NCBI GenBank assembly: GCA_016630905.1
Contig: WBMQ01000002.1
Span: forward strand, 992,001 to 1,056,000
Length of the DNA stretch: 64,000 nt
Reading direction: 5' to 3'
Source of the DNA: Capillidium heterosporum
Taxonomy: Eukaryota > Entomophthoromycota > Entomophthoromycetes > Entomophthorales > Capillidiaceae
The notes below the pieces were generated by a model. The model saw only the letters and a program-made list of their open reading frames with translations. It searched no databases and was not told where the DNA came from. Position numbers and translations under genes: made by a program. Below, in pieces: positions 25,572-36,499 of the stretch. Every line of letters begins with the position of its first letter. The first letter of the stretch is position 1.

Positions 25572-28314
25572 ATTGTATTGTGGTTGGAATGGAGTTCGAG
25601 GAAAAGGGAGTTCAAAGGATCAAAAGTAGCTTTTAAGCTTTACACTAAAAGAGACTCAAAGTAAAAGAAAGTAGAGCTGGGAAACAAAACACAATTTTAC
25701 TATAATAAGCGACAAAAACAGCATAAGTCGCGACGACCAACATAAATTACAACAATCCCAGAAACTAGCTTTGGGAAGGGCTATTGGTTGGTAGCGTAAT
25801 AAAGTAGGTCTGTTATTTATAGATCTAAGTATAAAATAAAGTCCTTCTCCCTTTTTGCTAATTGTACTCACAGAAACACTGAGAACCTGCTGAGCTTAGG
25901 TTATTCAATTGGGCTGGCCAATAAAAGGGGTTACCAGCCGGAATAAATTAAACCGAATTTCCTTCCTAACTTTATGACGAATCGTTCTCGATCTCAAGTA
26001 GGAGCTAAAAATAAGGTTTGGAGACGAACATCCAGAAAATACCTTTTCTACGCTATATGCTTTAGTAATAGTCCCACTATTTAAGCGGTGCTTTGAAATG
26101 AAATATGGGATAATATACTTTACCAGACGCCGTTACCAAGGGTACATATCTTAATAGCTTGAGGGTAAATACGTAGTGGAACTACTAAAGCATAGGCTGC
26201 TTGCTTTACATAAATCCGCTTGCAATATAGAAATTTTAATGTACGTTTTCAAGTACTTTGCACGATCAGAACTCTATATTAGTGAAGTACTAAAGAGCAA
26301 ACTCACATTACTTGCAAATAAACCATTTATTGAGAAGTATATATGAAAGCCTCACACACTGGAAACCTTTTGCTGTCTTTTCAAAAGCTTTAGTGGATAT
26401 GAAGATGTTAGTTCACTCTACAAGCACCAAAGACTGACATTTCTGTAAAGGATTTGTTTATGACTCCATATTCTGGGATTTCCGCCCTTTTAAAGGAATA
26501 CCTTGAGCAGGTCACAGTAATGGAATCTTTACTCTTATACCATTACTATGATTGTATAAAACCGCCTTTACTCTATATATAGTCTACCTTTAAATAGATC
26601 AGAATACATCCGATTCAAATATGTCACTACTATACAAAGCTTGTATAAAAGTAAGCGCTATATACCTAGCACCTTTTACCTACACTTTATTGTGCCTTTA
26701 AACTATATGAATAGCGTAGAAAGTTTTATATAGAGCTTTGCCAATATATATCCAAACTTCAACATATTTTTCCATTCTTTCAAAAGGTTCATTGATTTGC
26801 GAACGATCCAGACTTCAAAGGTGGAATTGCGAGATCCACTATTTTTGACTCATTAATTGGAACCTATCCAATCAATAAGCAAGGAAGTGGAATCCGTTTA
26901 TAGCAACTGTAATGGGAACAGAAAATATGGCAATACGGGTTTCTATTTTTAGAAGTAAGGGTAAACTCTATTGGAATGGATTGGAAAGCCATTTTCCTAT
27001 ATTTGGCTATGGAAGTTTCATCGTAACTTTGGATGAGATGCTGAGAAAACAAGAAACTTATGAATGATCCATCACTTTATAGCTGATGAACGAGATATAT
27101 ATCACAAAGCTCAAAGGTTTGCTATAGCGTTTTGGTTTTTAGGCAATATAACCGATCTTACAATATATTTCAAGCACCTGTCAGTCAGATGATATGGAAT
27201 GTAAATATGCGATATTATAAATTAGTTTAAATTATTGAATAGACATTTTTTCTTGTACAGGCTGGGTGTAAAGTATTCTATTAATCCAAATTCTCTGCCC
27301 AACTTTGCCACTATCAATGGTAGTAAGTTTGCTTTCTAAATGGCTCTAATAGCTTTGGCAAATACCAACTCTTCAATCGTGGTATTTAATTTTGCCAGAA
27401 CCGATGGATATAGATCACGTTGTATGTCAAAAAGTGACAGCTCACTATAGGCACTAAATTGGAATGGCAAATTCCAGGTTGTGGAACTTCAAACTCTAGA
27501 AAATACAAAGTACACTTCCACGAACATGGAGTTATATGTCACTACCAAATATCTACAGTATTCTAGGTACAAAGAAGCGATAGTTTCAAGACTTTTGTTA
27601 CAAATATGGCGATATACCATATTAGAAATCCGATAGTTGGGATTTCTAATACTTCAAAATGAGTAATATTCCAATATACCGTTTTGGCAAAAAAGTCTTA
27701 CATGTAGGGATGTACCGACTTGCAATACTCTTATTTCTCGAAGCGATGGATAGGAACTATTATTCCATCTTGAGGCTTTTGACAGCTTTTTCCGCTATAA
27801 GCCTATTAAAAGGAGTATACATGTAGCTTTATAAGCGATGTATTTTTAGAACCGAACAGGTATTAGTCACATATAGTTGGAATTCCATTATAGTTTCCAA
27901 GTGATAGTTATTTTTATACCAAACCCTGGAAACAGCATAGACAGGATGTAAGCGATATATCGAAATAGGTATATTGTTGTTTAACTACATTTACATTACA
28001 AGATAATCGCCAATAGATTTATTAATATGAAGACACATACAATCGATTATCTTGTAATGTAATGTATATAAAAGAATAAATTCTAAGACTATACCTAGGC
28101 AAATAATTAGTGAGAAATCAACTTCCTAAGATCCGAAATTATTACACCTAAAACTGACAAAAAATCGGCCTCAAATTATGACCTCATTAACTAATTGTAA
28201 ATTTCTAGATTAAAAGTATTTGCTTTGCAGTTAATAGGATTAATGACGCCATATTTTGAATCTACGAAAGCTAGGATTTAAATTTTGAATGAAAGACTTT
28301 TGACCAACTTCAAA
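25572..28314. other. 2.7 kb divergent intergenic region
   Basis: Long AT-rich stretch between the divergent MedA-like and SKI3 genes. Frames such as 26864-27052 on the minus strand have no domain features. A perfect 19-base inverted repeat lies at 27991-28062 (listed separately). The length fits a complex upstream region for a developmental regulator. Confidence 0.45.
27991..28062. repeat. Perfect 19-base inverted repeat (stem-loop)
   Basis: The arm 27991-28009 (TTACATTACAAGATAATCG) is exactly complementary to 28044-28062, with a 34-base spacer. Pairing stops at both ends, so this is a discrete hairpin. It lies about 250 bases upstream of the SKI3 start. It could be a cruciform, a remnant of a small inverted-repeat transposon, or a protein-binding palindrome. 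No target-site duplication is obvious. Confidence 0.85.
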
Positions 28315-31300
28315 ATGTCGTCGATAAGTAAAGAAGGGTTGAAGCGTGCAAAACAAGCAATAGGTGATAAGGATTTCAACAAAGTCAAATCTGAATGCAA
28401 TAGGATATTACAATTCGAATCAGACAACTATACTGCGTAACCATAACTTTGTCGACTTTTCTAAAATAATAGGTTGATTTACTTAGGTTTAGCATTACAG
28501 AATTTAGATGAATTGGATAATTGTGAGTACAACATTGTTGAGAGCTAAAGCTTTGGCGCCAGAACAAATGCTTTCTTACCAGGTATTTATAATTTTGAAT
28601 CCTACTTAGTCTACATAGGGCCTTATAAAACTCTACGAGAACCCTAAATTCGAAATTAAAAAATGGATTGAAGTCGTCCAACTAACCAGGGATATGTACT
28701 TTAATAGGTAGTTTTATTCCAATACGAATGTTAATTTTCTTGGAAAAGTGGTAAGGGAGATAGGGTGTTGGATCTTACATTGAAGTTAATTGACAGATAC
28801 AGCCAAGCTGACTCGACGATTGCTGAAGTAATTTTTTTAAATGAAACACAATCTTACAATCAAAGTATTTGGCTGAGCTTAGCAACCTAAGACCAGGTAG
28901 CAAATACTACGAGCTGATCTTTAACCAGGCCCAGTTTCCTAAGCCTAGTACAACTTTGCAAAAGTTGGCTGAATTAACCGCACAACTTGACGAGAAAACT
29001 ATACTGGAGCAAGTAGAAGTGCGGCGCAGACGACTGAGTGAAGATAGTATGGAGACGATAAAACTTAAAGTCACGACTGAGATTCTACTCAATTCCAAGG
29101 TATACTAATGGCAACGATATTCCCTAACCTATTGTGGCAGTATATGAGCTACCTCGAGGAACTATTTATGTTGGGGACTCAATTAGAGGAGGCCGAGTTG
29201 CTTAATTGCATTGAGAAATATTTATTATTTCTGAAACGAGTACTAGATAGTACGCTAGCTGGAAACAAATTGGATGTAAGTTCAACCTTTTAAGTATAGA
29301 TTTTAACTTCATCTATAGTACTACCACAAATTAGTTGCTGTCCTCGATGAATCATTCGCAAAAGGTTTTTTGTCACCACTCATCACAGCTATCAAGTTGG
29401 AATTCAGTGACGTCTACGATTCCGGTAATGATTTATCAAACACGAGTTCTAAATATTTTAGAGGAATACGATAAAGCCCTTTTGGAACAGCATTTGGAAT
29501 CTATAAGCTCGGTTGACAACTCACTGGATTCCTACATCAGATTACTATTGCTAAATGAATCTAGCTTTGTACCATCAACTAAAGAAGAATTGATCCAATT
29601 TGAGGTAAGGATAAAGTTATTAACCTTTCTGAAAAAATAATAGGAAAAGTTGATGAAAAGCAACTGGCTAAACTTCAAACTAAACACTCTAATGACATAT
29701 TATTTAAACAGCTTTGAATATGGGTTTGCATTTAAATTTGCAGGTTTACTGGCTACCCGCCTCAAACGTTTATTCCCTACTGAAAACCCATTATCCAAGT
29801 AATTAATTATTATGGCTTAAACTTATATTATTAGACTGGAAACTGGATTAAAATTGATCCAAGCTCGCTGTTATTTCAAATTTGGAGCACGGTATTATTC
29901 CAATTCCCAACATTTGTACACTTGGTTGTTGAATCGGGAGCCTGACAATTTAAAAATCTTTGAGGCATAATTAGTTTTTTGTATATTCTGACTTTAATAG
30001 GGCTATACCGATTTGTTGTTGGCTCAAGGTAAATTTACCGAAGCTCAATCTGTGTGTAGTCATGCGTTAGCGTTGACTCCCGATCATCCCAAGTGGTTAT
30101 CAAATTTTGCATGGATTCAATTCAATCTGGATGACCATAATGCAGCTAAATCAACACTGGAGCGGGCGCTGGAACTGGATGCTGAGGACGCCATCAATCA
30201 CTATCGTATGGGGCGTTTGTACTGGGCTATGGGAGGTAATGTGATATACATGGCTAGTATTAATTTTTATAGACACGTTTAGATCTGATACAACTAAAGC
30301 ATTTGCCAGCTTCATCAAAGCAGCACAGTTAGATCCACTGTTAGCCTTACCTTACCTCTACCTTGCCCATTATTACCATCAGATCCAGAACGATATCTCC
30401 CGCACTCTAAGATGTCTAGATAAATACTTGTCACTAGATTTGTCCTGCATTGAAGTTTATCAGTTGCTAGGTCGAACTTTTCAGTACAAAATCCGATATT
30501 GTGGCAATAAAGCATTATTTGACTCAGGCCTCGATACATATCCCTGACAACCCTTGGGTTTGGCTTCGGTTAGGCCATCTGCACCTTTATGAAGCCAAAT
30601 ACGACTCAGCGGTGACTGCTTTTCAAACCAGCATCAAGCGAGATAATCAAGATTTCAGAACCTGGCGAGGACTCGGAGAAGCTTATTTGCGCCAGGGTAG
30701 ATTCAAGGCCAGTTTAGGGGCCTTTCAGCGTTCACTCGGTCTTTGCAAGGATACTAATCAACAGGCGCTATATTATGTGGCTTTGATCTATCTAAAGCTA
30801 GAAGATCATAGGCGTGGCTTAAAGTGCATCGAAGAAGTGCTAACTAGCCCAATAGATGGTAGTTTACGGGTAGTTTCAGTTCGATTAGCTGCTGAAGGCT
30901 GCCTTGACTATGCAAAAGAGCTGCTTATTGAGGGTCGATTCGGCAGATCTGTCGAACTTGCAGTTAGCTCCTTGAAATATGCAATCCAGGGAATTTCGTT
31001 AGACGAGAAGTTGATAGGATGGTATGAGTTGATCGGTGATGCTTTAGCCCTATGTACCCGCTGCCAACCAAATTTGAACTTAATTCCATTGGAATTTCTC
31101 CAATCTATCATCGACCATCTTGAAATCAAATTAGCCGAGCCCAACAAATCGAAGCACAAGGAATTGGAGTTGGCCTCCTACCTACTAAACATAGAGATGG
31201 ATCACAACACATTGCACCAGTGTATTATTTCCTGTGCAGTAGCCGTTTTTCGGTTTACAATGCACGCTGCTGTAGATCCAGATACTCAAGCTAGCCTAGC

Positions 31301-32930
31301 TGCAAAGTTCAGTATCATCTGTAGCCAATTGTCAACATACCAATCCAGCTTTATTGAAGACAGTATTCAATTAGCCAAAGTTGCCCTGGATTTGCAGCCT
31401 ACTATCGCAGGCCATTGGGCCTGGTTAGCTAAATTGATCCAGAAATTCGACGTGAAACTGGCACAGCACCTCATCATCACTGCAATGGAGCTGGATCTCA
31501 AGGTAAGCTTTCCAATTAGTGATATATTCATTTTTTTCTCTAGGACCCTGTTTACATAGCGAACTACGGGTTTTTGGCACTGCAGCAGCAAGATTTCCAA
31601 CTTGCAAACCAAGCTTTCAATCGATCCAAGACAGTCGACCCCAACTACGTACCGGCATGGGTTGGATTAGCTCTAGTTTCCTTACAGCTAAAGGATGAAG
31701 GTATAGATAAAATGCTAAAGCTGTTCGATCACCTGGCTCAGATTAATGACAACGTCTCGGTAAGGCCAATTTTATGAGCCAAACTAATTTCTGTTAGATT
31801 GGCATTCTCAAGGCGTACCCAACATTTATTTTCGATCATTATACTGATCTACAGCTGTTAATACCGGAACCCCAGTTCACCGCTGCGCTGAATTGTATCC
31901 AAAAGTATTGCGAGCTAGATACTTTGGATCCCGCTGCCCACAACCTTTTGGGACTGTATCTGGAGCAGGCAGGTTGCCTCCAGGCTGCAGCCGTCAGCTT
32001 TGATAATGCGTTGAATTCACTTATTGCTTTACAGCAACTATATCCCGATAGAATCGAGCTTCTTGATCAATTTGTTAAGCTGCAACTGAACCGAGGCCGC
32101 ACTCTACTCCAGGCCAATTCATTTGATCTGGCAATTCAAGCTTTTACAGCAGCCGAAGCTTGTGTCACTCAGCTAAATGCCAACGTTACTATCACTGGAC
32201 GTCTTCAGATCCACCTGGGATTGGCCCTAGCCTACTTTGATAACGAAGATCTGACCAACTCTATCGCCCAGTTTGAAACTGCACTACCACTAGCTCAAGA
32301 CCTGCCCCAATTCAACAAGTTGGTGAGGGTAGCGCTGGCCAAAGTCCTATGGAAGGTTGGCGGCGAACAGCAGACTGCAGTTGCGAAGCAGCAACTATTA
32401 GCCTGGTAGACTATTAGCATTTATTGTTTTTTGAACTAACTAAAAATTGTAGTGTCGAAGCCGGTATGTTGACTTCTGAATTATTGGTTACCTTGACTTC
32501 GATGGCGGTGGAAACAGTAGACCTCACGTTGTTCCAGGCGGTACAGTCTGAATTAATCAAGCTCAACATGAAGGATCCCATCAGCCCATCGATTGGTTTT
32601 CAACCAGACATGATGCTGGCGATTGGATATCTCAAATTTGGAGACAAGGTACAGGCTAAGCGACTGCTAATGCGAAATATGGTTAAATTTCCGACCCTAG
32701 GAGCAAGGTATTTAGATCTGGCAGTACTAATAGGTGGCAACAACCAAGAAAGTAGTAACGTTGTCAAATTGTTGGAAAGCGCAGTTCAGCACTACCATAG
32801 GAGCTTCACATCCGCTGAGCAACAAGCAGAGGTGTTGTACCGATTGGCAAAAGCTTACGTTGAAACTGGGGACAATCTCCAAAGTAAGAAGATCCACATG
32901 CAAGCCAAGTTCTTGTGTCCATGGGTTTAA
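28315..32930 (+). CDS. SKI3: Ski3/TTC37-like TPR scaffold of the Ski complex; two +1 frame offsets
   Basis: Fifteen exons from ATG 28315 to TAA 32930 sum to 4,070 bases. This is divisible by three only after two single-base offsets, giving 1,355 residues (yeast Ski3 1,432). Ski3 scaffolds the Ski2-Ski3-Ski8 helicase that feeds RNA into the cytoplasmic exosome. TPR repeats run throughout: AQGKFTEAQSVCSHALALTP, NPWVWLRLGHLHLYEAKYDS, TWRGLGEAYLRQGRFKASL. The N-terminus resembles TTC37 in order and spacing (ALAPEQMLSYQGLIKLYE). Offset 1 lies near 28518-28530: LGLALQNLDELDN continues as STTLLRAKALAPEQ one base on, and TPR spacing (Gly8, Ala27, Pro32) is restored only if one base is skipped. Offset 2 is at the AAAA run 30488-30491, between LLGRTFQYK and SDIVAIKHYL. 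The intron at 29965-30000 is GC-AG. All other introns are GT-AG, about 36-50 bases. Confidence 0.88.
29965..30000 (+). other. GC-AG intron in SKI3
   Basis: Between exons ending AAAATCTTTGAG and starting GGCTATACC, the 36-base intron begins GCATAA and ends AATAG. The spliced product reads KIFEGYTDLLLAQG. Reading through meets TAA at the second codon, and no GT lies at a position that would keep frame. The rest of the window uses GT donors. Confidence 0.8.
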
Positions 32931-33235
32931 GCTTAATAAAGGTATTTGCAACTAAGATGTAGATAATTTAATGAGTAAATTTTAAGATAGCCATTATAAT
33001 GCGTATTTGTCAAAAAATATTTACACTATATATATGTGAATTGTCTTGGTTTGATTAGAAAGTACTAAGTTACAACTGCATTTTTGTTTCAGATATTTTT
33101 TGGTATTTGAAAGGTTTATAAGTCATCATCAAACACAGAATATACAATTTTATATTCAAACATCTTACATTATCACAATAATAGTATATATAGCATAAAA
33201 ATTCGGATAAGTAAATAATTTTAATTAAAACACAT
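32931..33235. other. Convergent intergenic region
   Basis: 305 AT-rich bases between the SKI3 stop and the ABC ATPase stop. AATAAA occurs at 32935, directly after the SKI3 stop. No gene seen. Confidence 0.5.
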
Positions 33236-34069
33236 CTAGCTTTGAATAACAATTTCTTCAGGACCTTGACTTTCGAAGGAACCTTGGCCAACAGTAACAT
33301 CTACCAATTCGTACTGGTTCGGTAAACCAGACAAGGTAAGGACTTTGGTAGCGACTCTGTCGCACTGCTCGGGGTCATGGGTAATCCAAACAGCTGCATC
33401 AAAGTACTTCCTAGTCAAAATAGTTTTCTCAACCAAACGAACGGTTTTGGGATCCAAGGCCGAAGTAGGTTCGTCTAGTAGGACTACTTTTGGCTTGCAT
33501 GATAGAGCTATGGCCATCGAAATACGCTGGCTTTCACCACCAGAAAGGGTAGACCACTCCTTGTCCCATAAGTCGACGTTGACAGCCCATTCCCTTCCTA
33601 TCTCAATTGGGTCCTCCATACTTTTCCCTTTGTTGCTAGCGAAACCATGTACTTTGGTGAAAAACTGTCTTGGTGTTCCAGGTAGAATAGCTTAAAGATA
33701 AGTAGATTGTTTGTAATATTGAGTACCTGGTCTCTGGGGAACGTACATAACACTACTCCTCCAGCTAGGGATACCCATCTGTTCAGGAGTTCTAAAGAAT
33801 TAATAGATGTATATATATAATAAAATACTTTTCATCGAGGATAAGGGTTCCCGACTCGAAAGGAATCAGTTCAGCTAAGCATTTGACAAAAGTTGTTTTA
33901 CTATAAAAAGTTAATGATTGAATGTAAAATACATTTACCCAGCACCAGAAGGTCCTTTGATGGCTAGTATGTCTCCGTTAGTCAAGGAGAAATTGATACC
34001 GGAGAATAAGATCTCTCCTTCTCGATCAGGCTTGTTCTTGGCTAAGTCTTTAACGGTAAATTTGGTCAT
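33236..34069 (-). CDS. Stand-alone ABC ATPase, STAR1/YbbL-like
   Basis: Four exons encode about 240 residues, a single nucleotide-binding domain with no membrane segments. Walker A is GPSGAGKTT, split by an intron between its Gly and Lys codons. The Q-loop is in YVPQRPA. The signature motif is LSGGESQR, Walker B is KVVLLDEPTSALD, and the switch His is in WITHDPEQ. The element PGTPRQFF after the Q-loop recalls bacterial YbbL/FetA and plant STAR1 (ABCI17) ATPases, which pair with a separate YbbM/STAR2 permease in metal tolerance or export. No permease gene is visible in the window. The start is set at ATG 34069 (MTKFTVKDLAK); an in-frame ATG at 34141 would add 24 residues. Introns are about 35-40 bases. 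Confidence 0.82.
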
Positions 34070-34800
34070 CTTTTTTGTTGGCTTGGTGCTTTGTGGTAAG
34101 TAACGCTTCCCATTTATACTGCCTTTTCTCCAACTTTCCAACTTTCCATCTGATAATTGAAGTTAAATTTGCGATAATCCCCGTTTGGATTGATCGAAAG
34201 TGATAGAGTGATTTTGAGATAGAATCCCTTTTTTGGTAAAAATGGGGCGATAAATGCAAGAAAGTTGATGTTTAAAATCTGGTGCCGAAATGAATGGACA
34301 GATGTAGATAAGAATTTGTCATCCTTGATCCAGCACCTGGATATAAAAGCACCCTTACCTGAATGATTCAACTAGCTTCTCAAAAGCCAATGTAATATTT
34401 AATCGGTAGGAGGCTATTCAAGCCGGCTATTATCGAAAGCAAATGTTTTATGCTTATAAATACAACTTAGAATGTAATGGTAAATAACAAGCCTATCATA
34501 TATTGCTTGTATGCTATTCTGGTAATCGTTTGATTTTTCAGAGATTAAGTAAAGCCTATCATATGTACGCATACCTAGTATAGTCGGTTCATCAAATATA
34601 GATTTTAAATATAGCTGATAGATTTTTGCTTTCTTACAGTTATATAGCAGTTATAATGCAGGTTGCAAAAAGTAAAATCTTGAAAACGAAATACACCTTT
34701 ATATATTTGTGCAATATTTAATATAATACTCCCAAGGCTTTTGTTAACACATATAAACCAAATCCTGAGTTCTCTAACTAACGTTACTCAATCCAAAAGC
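34070..34800. other. Intergenic region
   Basis: About 730 AT-rich bases between the start of the ABC ATPase and the 3' end of the acyl-CoA dehydrogenase, both on the minus strand. Short frames at 34050-34371 overlap the presumed promoter or 5' UTR. No gene supported. Confidence 0.5.
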
Positions 34801-36499
34801 CTAAACCTTCAAAAGTTCACGGGAGACGATAAGGCGCATAACTTCGTTAGTACCTTCCAAGATTTGATGGACACGACTATCACGCAAGTACTGCTGCAAC
34901 TTGTAGTCGTAGAGGTATCCGTAACCTCCATGCATCTGTAGAGCACGGTTAATGATATTGAAGCCATTGTCAGTAGCATGGAGCTTGGCCATAGCGGCGA
35001 AGGAAGTGGCAAGTGGGCTCTTTTCATCGAGTAGGCGGGCCGCTTGACGGACCATGAGGCGTGAGGATTGCAGCAGGGTTACCATCTCGGCAAGCTCGAA
35101 CTGGGTATGCTGGAATGAGGCAATTGTCTTACCAAACTGCTTGCGGACTGATACGTGTTCAGTAGCCAATTCTAAGGAAGCTTGGGCGGCACCGATACTG
35201 CAGGAGGCTAATTATGTTAGTCTAAATCGCGTGCCTTCAAATTACCAATGTTGATACGACCACCATCAAGGCCCATCATAGCAAATTTGAAACCATCGCC
35301 TTCACCACCGATGAGATTGGTAGCGGGTATCCGACAATCTTCCATGATTACAGCGGTGGTTGGTTGCGAATTCCAGCCAAGCTTCTTTTCTTTTTTTCCA
35401 AAACTTAAACCAGGCGTACCCTTTTCGACGACGAAGCAGGATATACCTTTAGGGCCTAAAATTTTACATTAGTTTAAATACTGTAGACTACTGTTAGCTT
35501 ACCAGGACCACCAGTACGAGCCATAACCATATATAAATCCGAAAAGCTACCGCCGGAAATAAATGCCTATTAGATACGGGTGTTTAATATAGCTAACATT
35601 TATCATTTCAGTTTACCTTGGATCCATTGAGTATATAGTGATCGCCATCCTTCTTGGCGCTCGTAGATAAGTTACCGGCATCACTACCAGCTCCAGGTTC
35701 AGTTAGACAGTAAGAAGCAAATTTCTAGATTCAAAAACATTAAAAAGCATGCATATATATTTAAATACATTCATAGCACAGAGATCAGGGATGAATCTAT
35801 GACGCTGTTCTTCGTTACCAAAGCTATCTATCATATATGCAACCATACTAGGTTTGAATTAGTAAGTCAAAAATGGAATGCTAAACACTTACTTGTGGAT
35901 GCTGATAAAGGCAGTTGTAGAAGCATCACCAGTAGATAGTGCTTCAAAAATTAAAGAAGCTTCCAAGCGGCCTATAGAATTTGTAAATAACATATACTAT
36001 AAACCATTTACCCAAGGCTGAACCACCAACATCCTCTTTAATATAGATACCGCCTATTTGAAAAGATTGTTTAGAAATGAAGTTGAAGTTAGCCAGTACC
36101 GAAGCCTAATTCACCACCCTTACGCAAAACATCAACTGGGAGTTCTCCCTTCTCATCTTGCTAATGATAAATGAATTAAAAATATTCTAAATGCCCTCAA
36201 TTACCTCCTGCATTTTAGGTGCCAATTCATTGTCGGCAAAATCTCTAGCAATGTTGTAGAGTTCAGTTTGGTCGCCTACAAGTTGTTTTAGATATATTGT
36301 AATAATGAGGGTATACTTTCTAAACCATAGGTAGCTATTCAAGTATAAACATTAGTACCTATACTACAGGTTCAAATTTACCATAGGCTGGTGACGACAA
36401 CGATGAACTGTTTCGAAGTCCAAGTAAAGAACCATTCTGTAAGTATTTGCGGACTGCTCCATTGACTTTAGGTAAATTGATTTTAACTAGACCACGCAT
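34801..36499 (-). CDS. ACAD8: Isobutyryl-CoA dehydrogenase (ACAD8-like), mitochondrial
   Basis: About nine small exons encode roughly 420 residues. ACAD8 oxidises isobutyryl-CoA to methacrylyl-CoA in valine breakdown in the mitochondrial matrix. The first exon from ATG 36499 gives a basic presequence ([19 protein letters not shown]). Then come [57 protein letters not shown], the substrate block [48 protein letters not shown], and the C-terminal [20 protein letters not shown]. The catalytic Glu is in QILEGTNEV. The stretches GWNSQPT and VHQILEG are ACAD8-like rather than MCAD-like, so this is a distinct enzyme from the one at 3736-5040. The first intron (36276-36381) is 106 bases and the others are mostly under 60. 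The exon with [13 protein letters not shown] and the C-terminus is the longest. Confidence 0.92.

Noticed and set aside
30530-30545. CCC TGA as a programmed +1 slip site in SKI3 (a similar CCC TGA ends the first MedA frame)
   Set aside because: The downstream frame is already clearly coding before these stops, so the stops are by-products of IPD codons read in the wrong frame.
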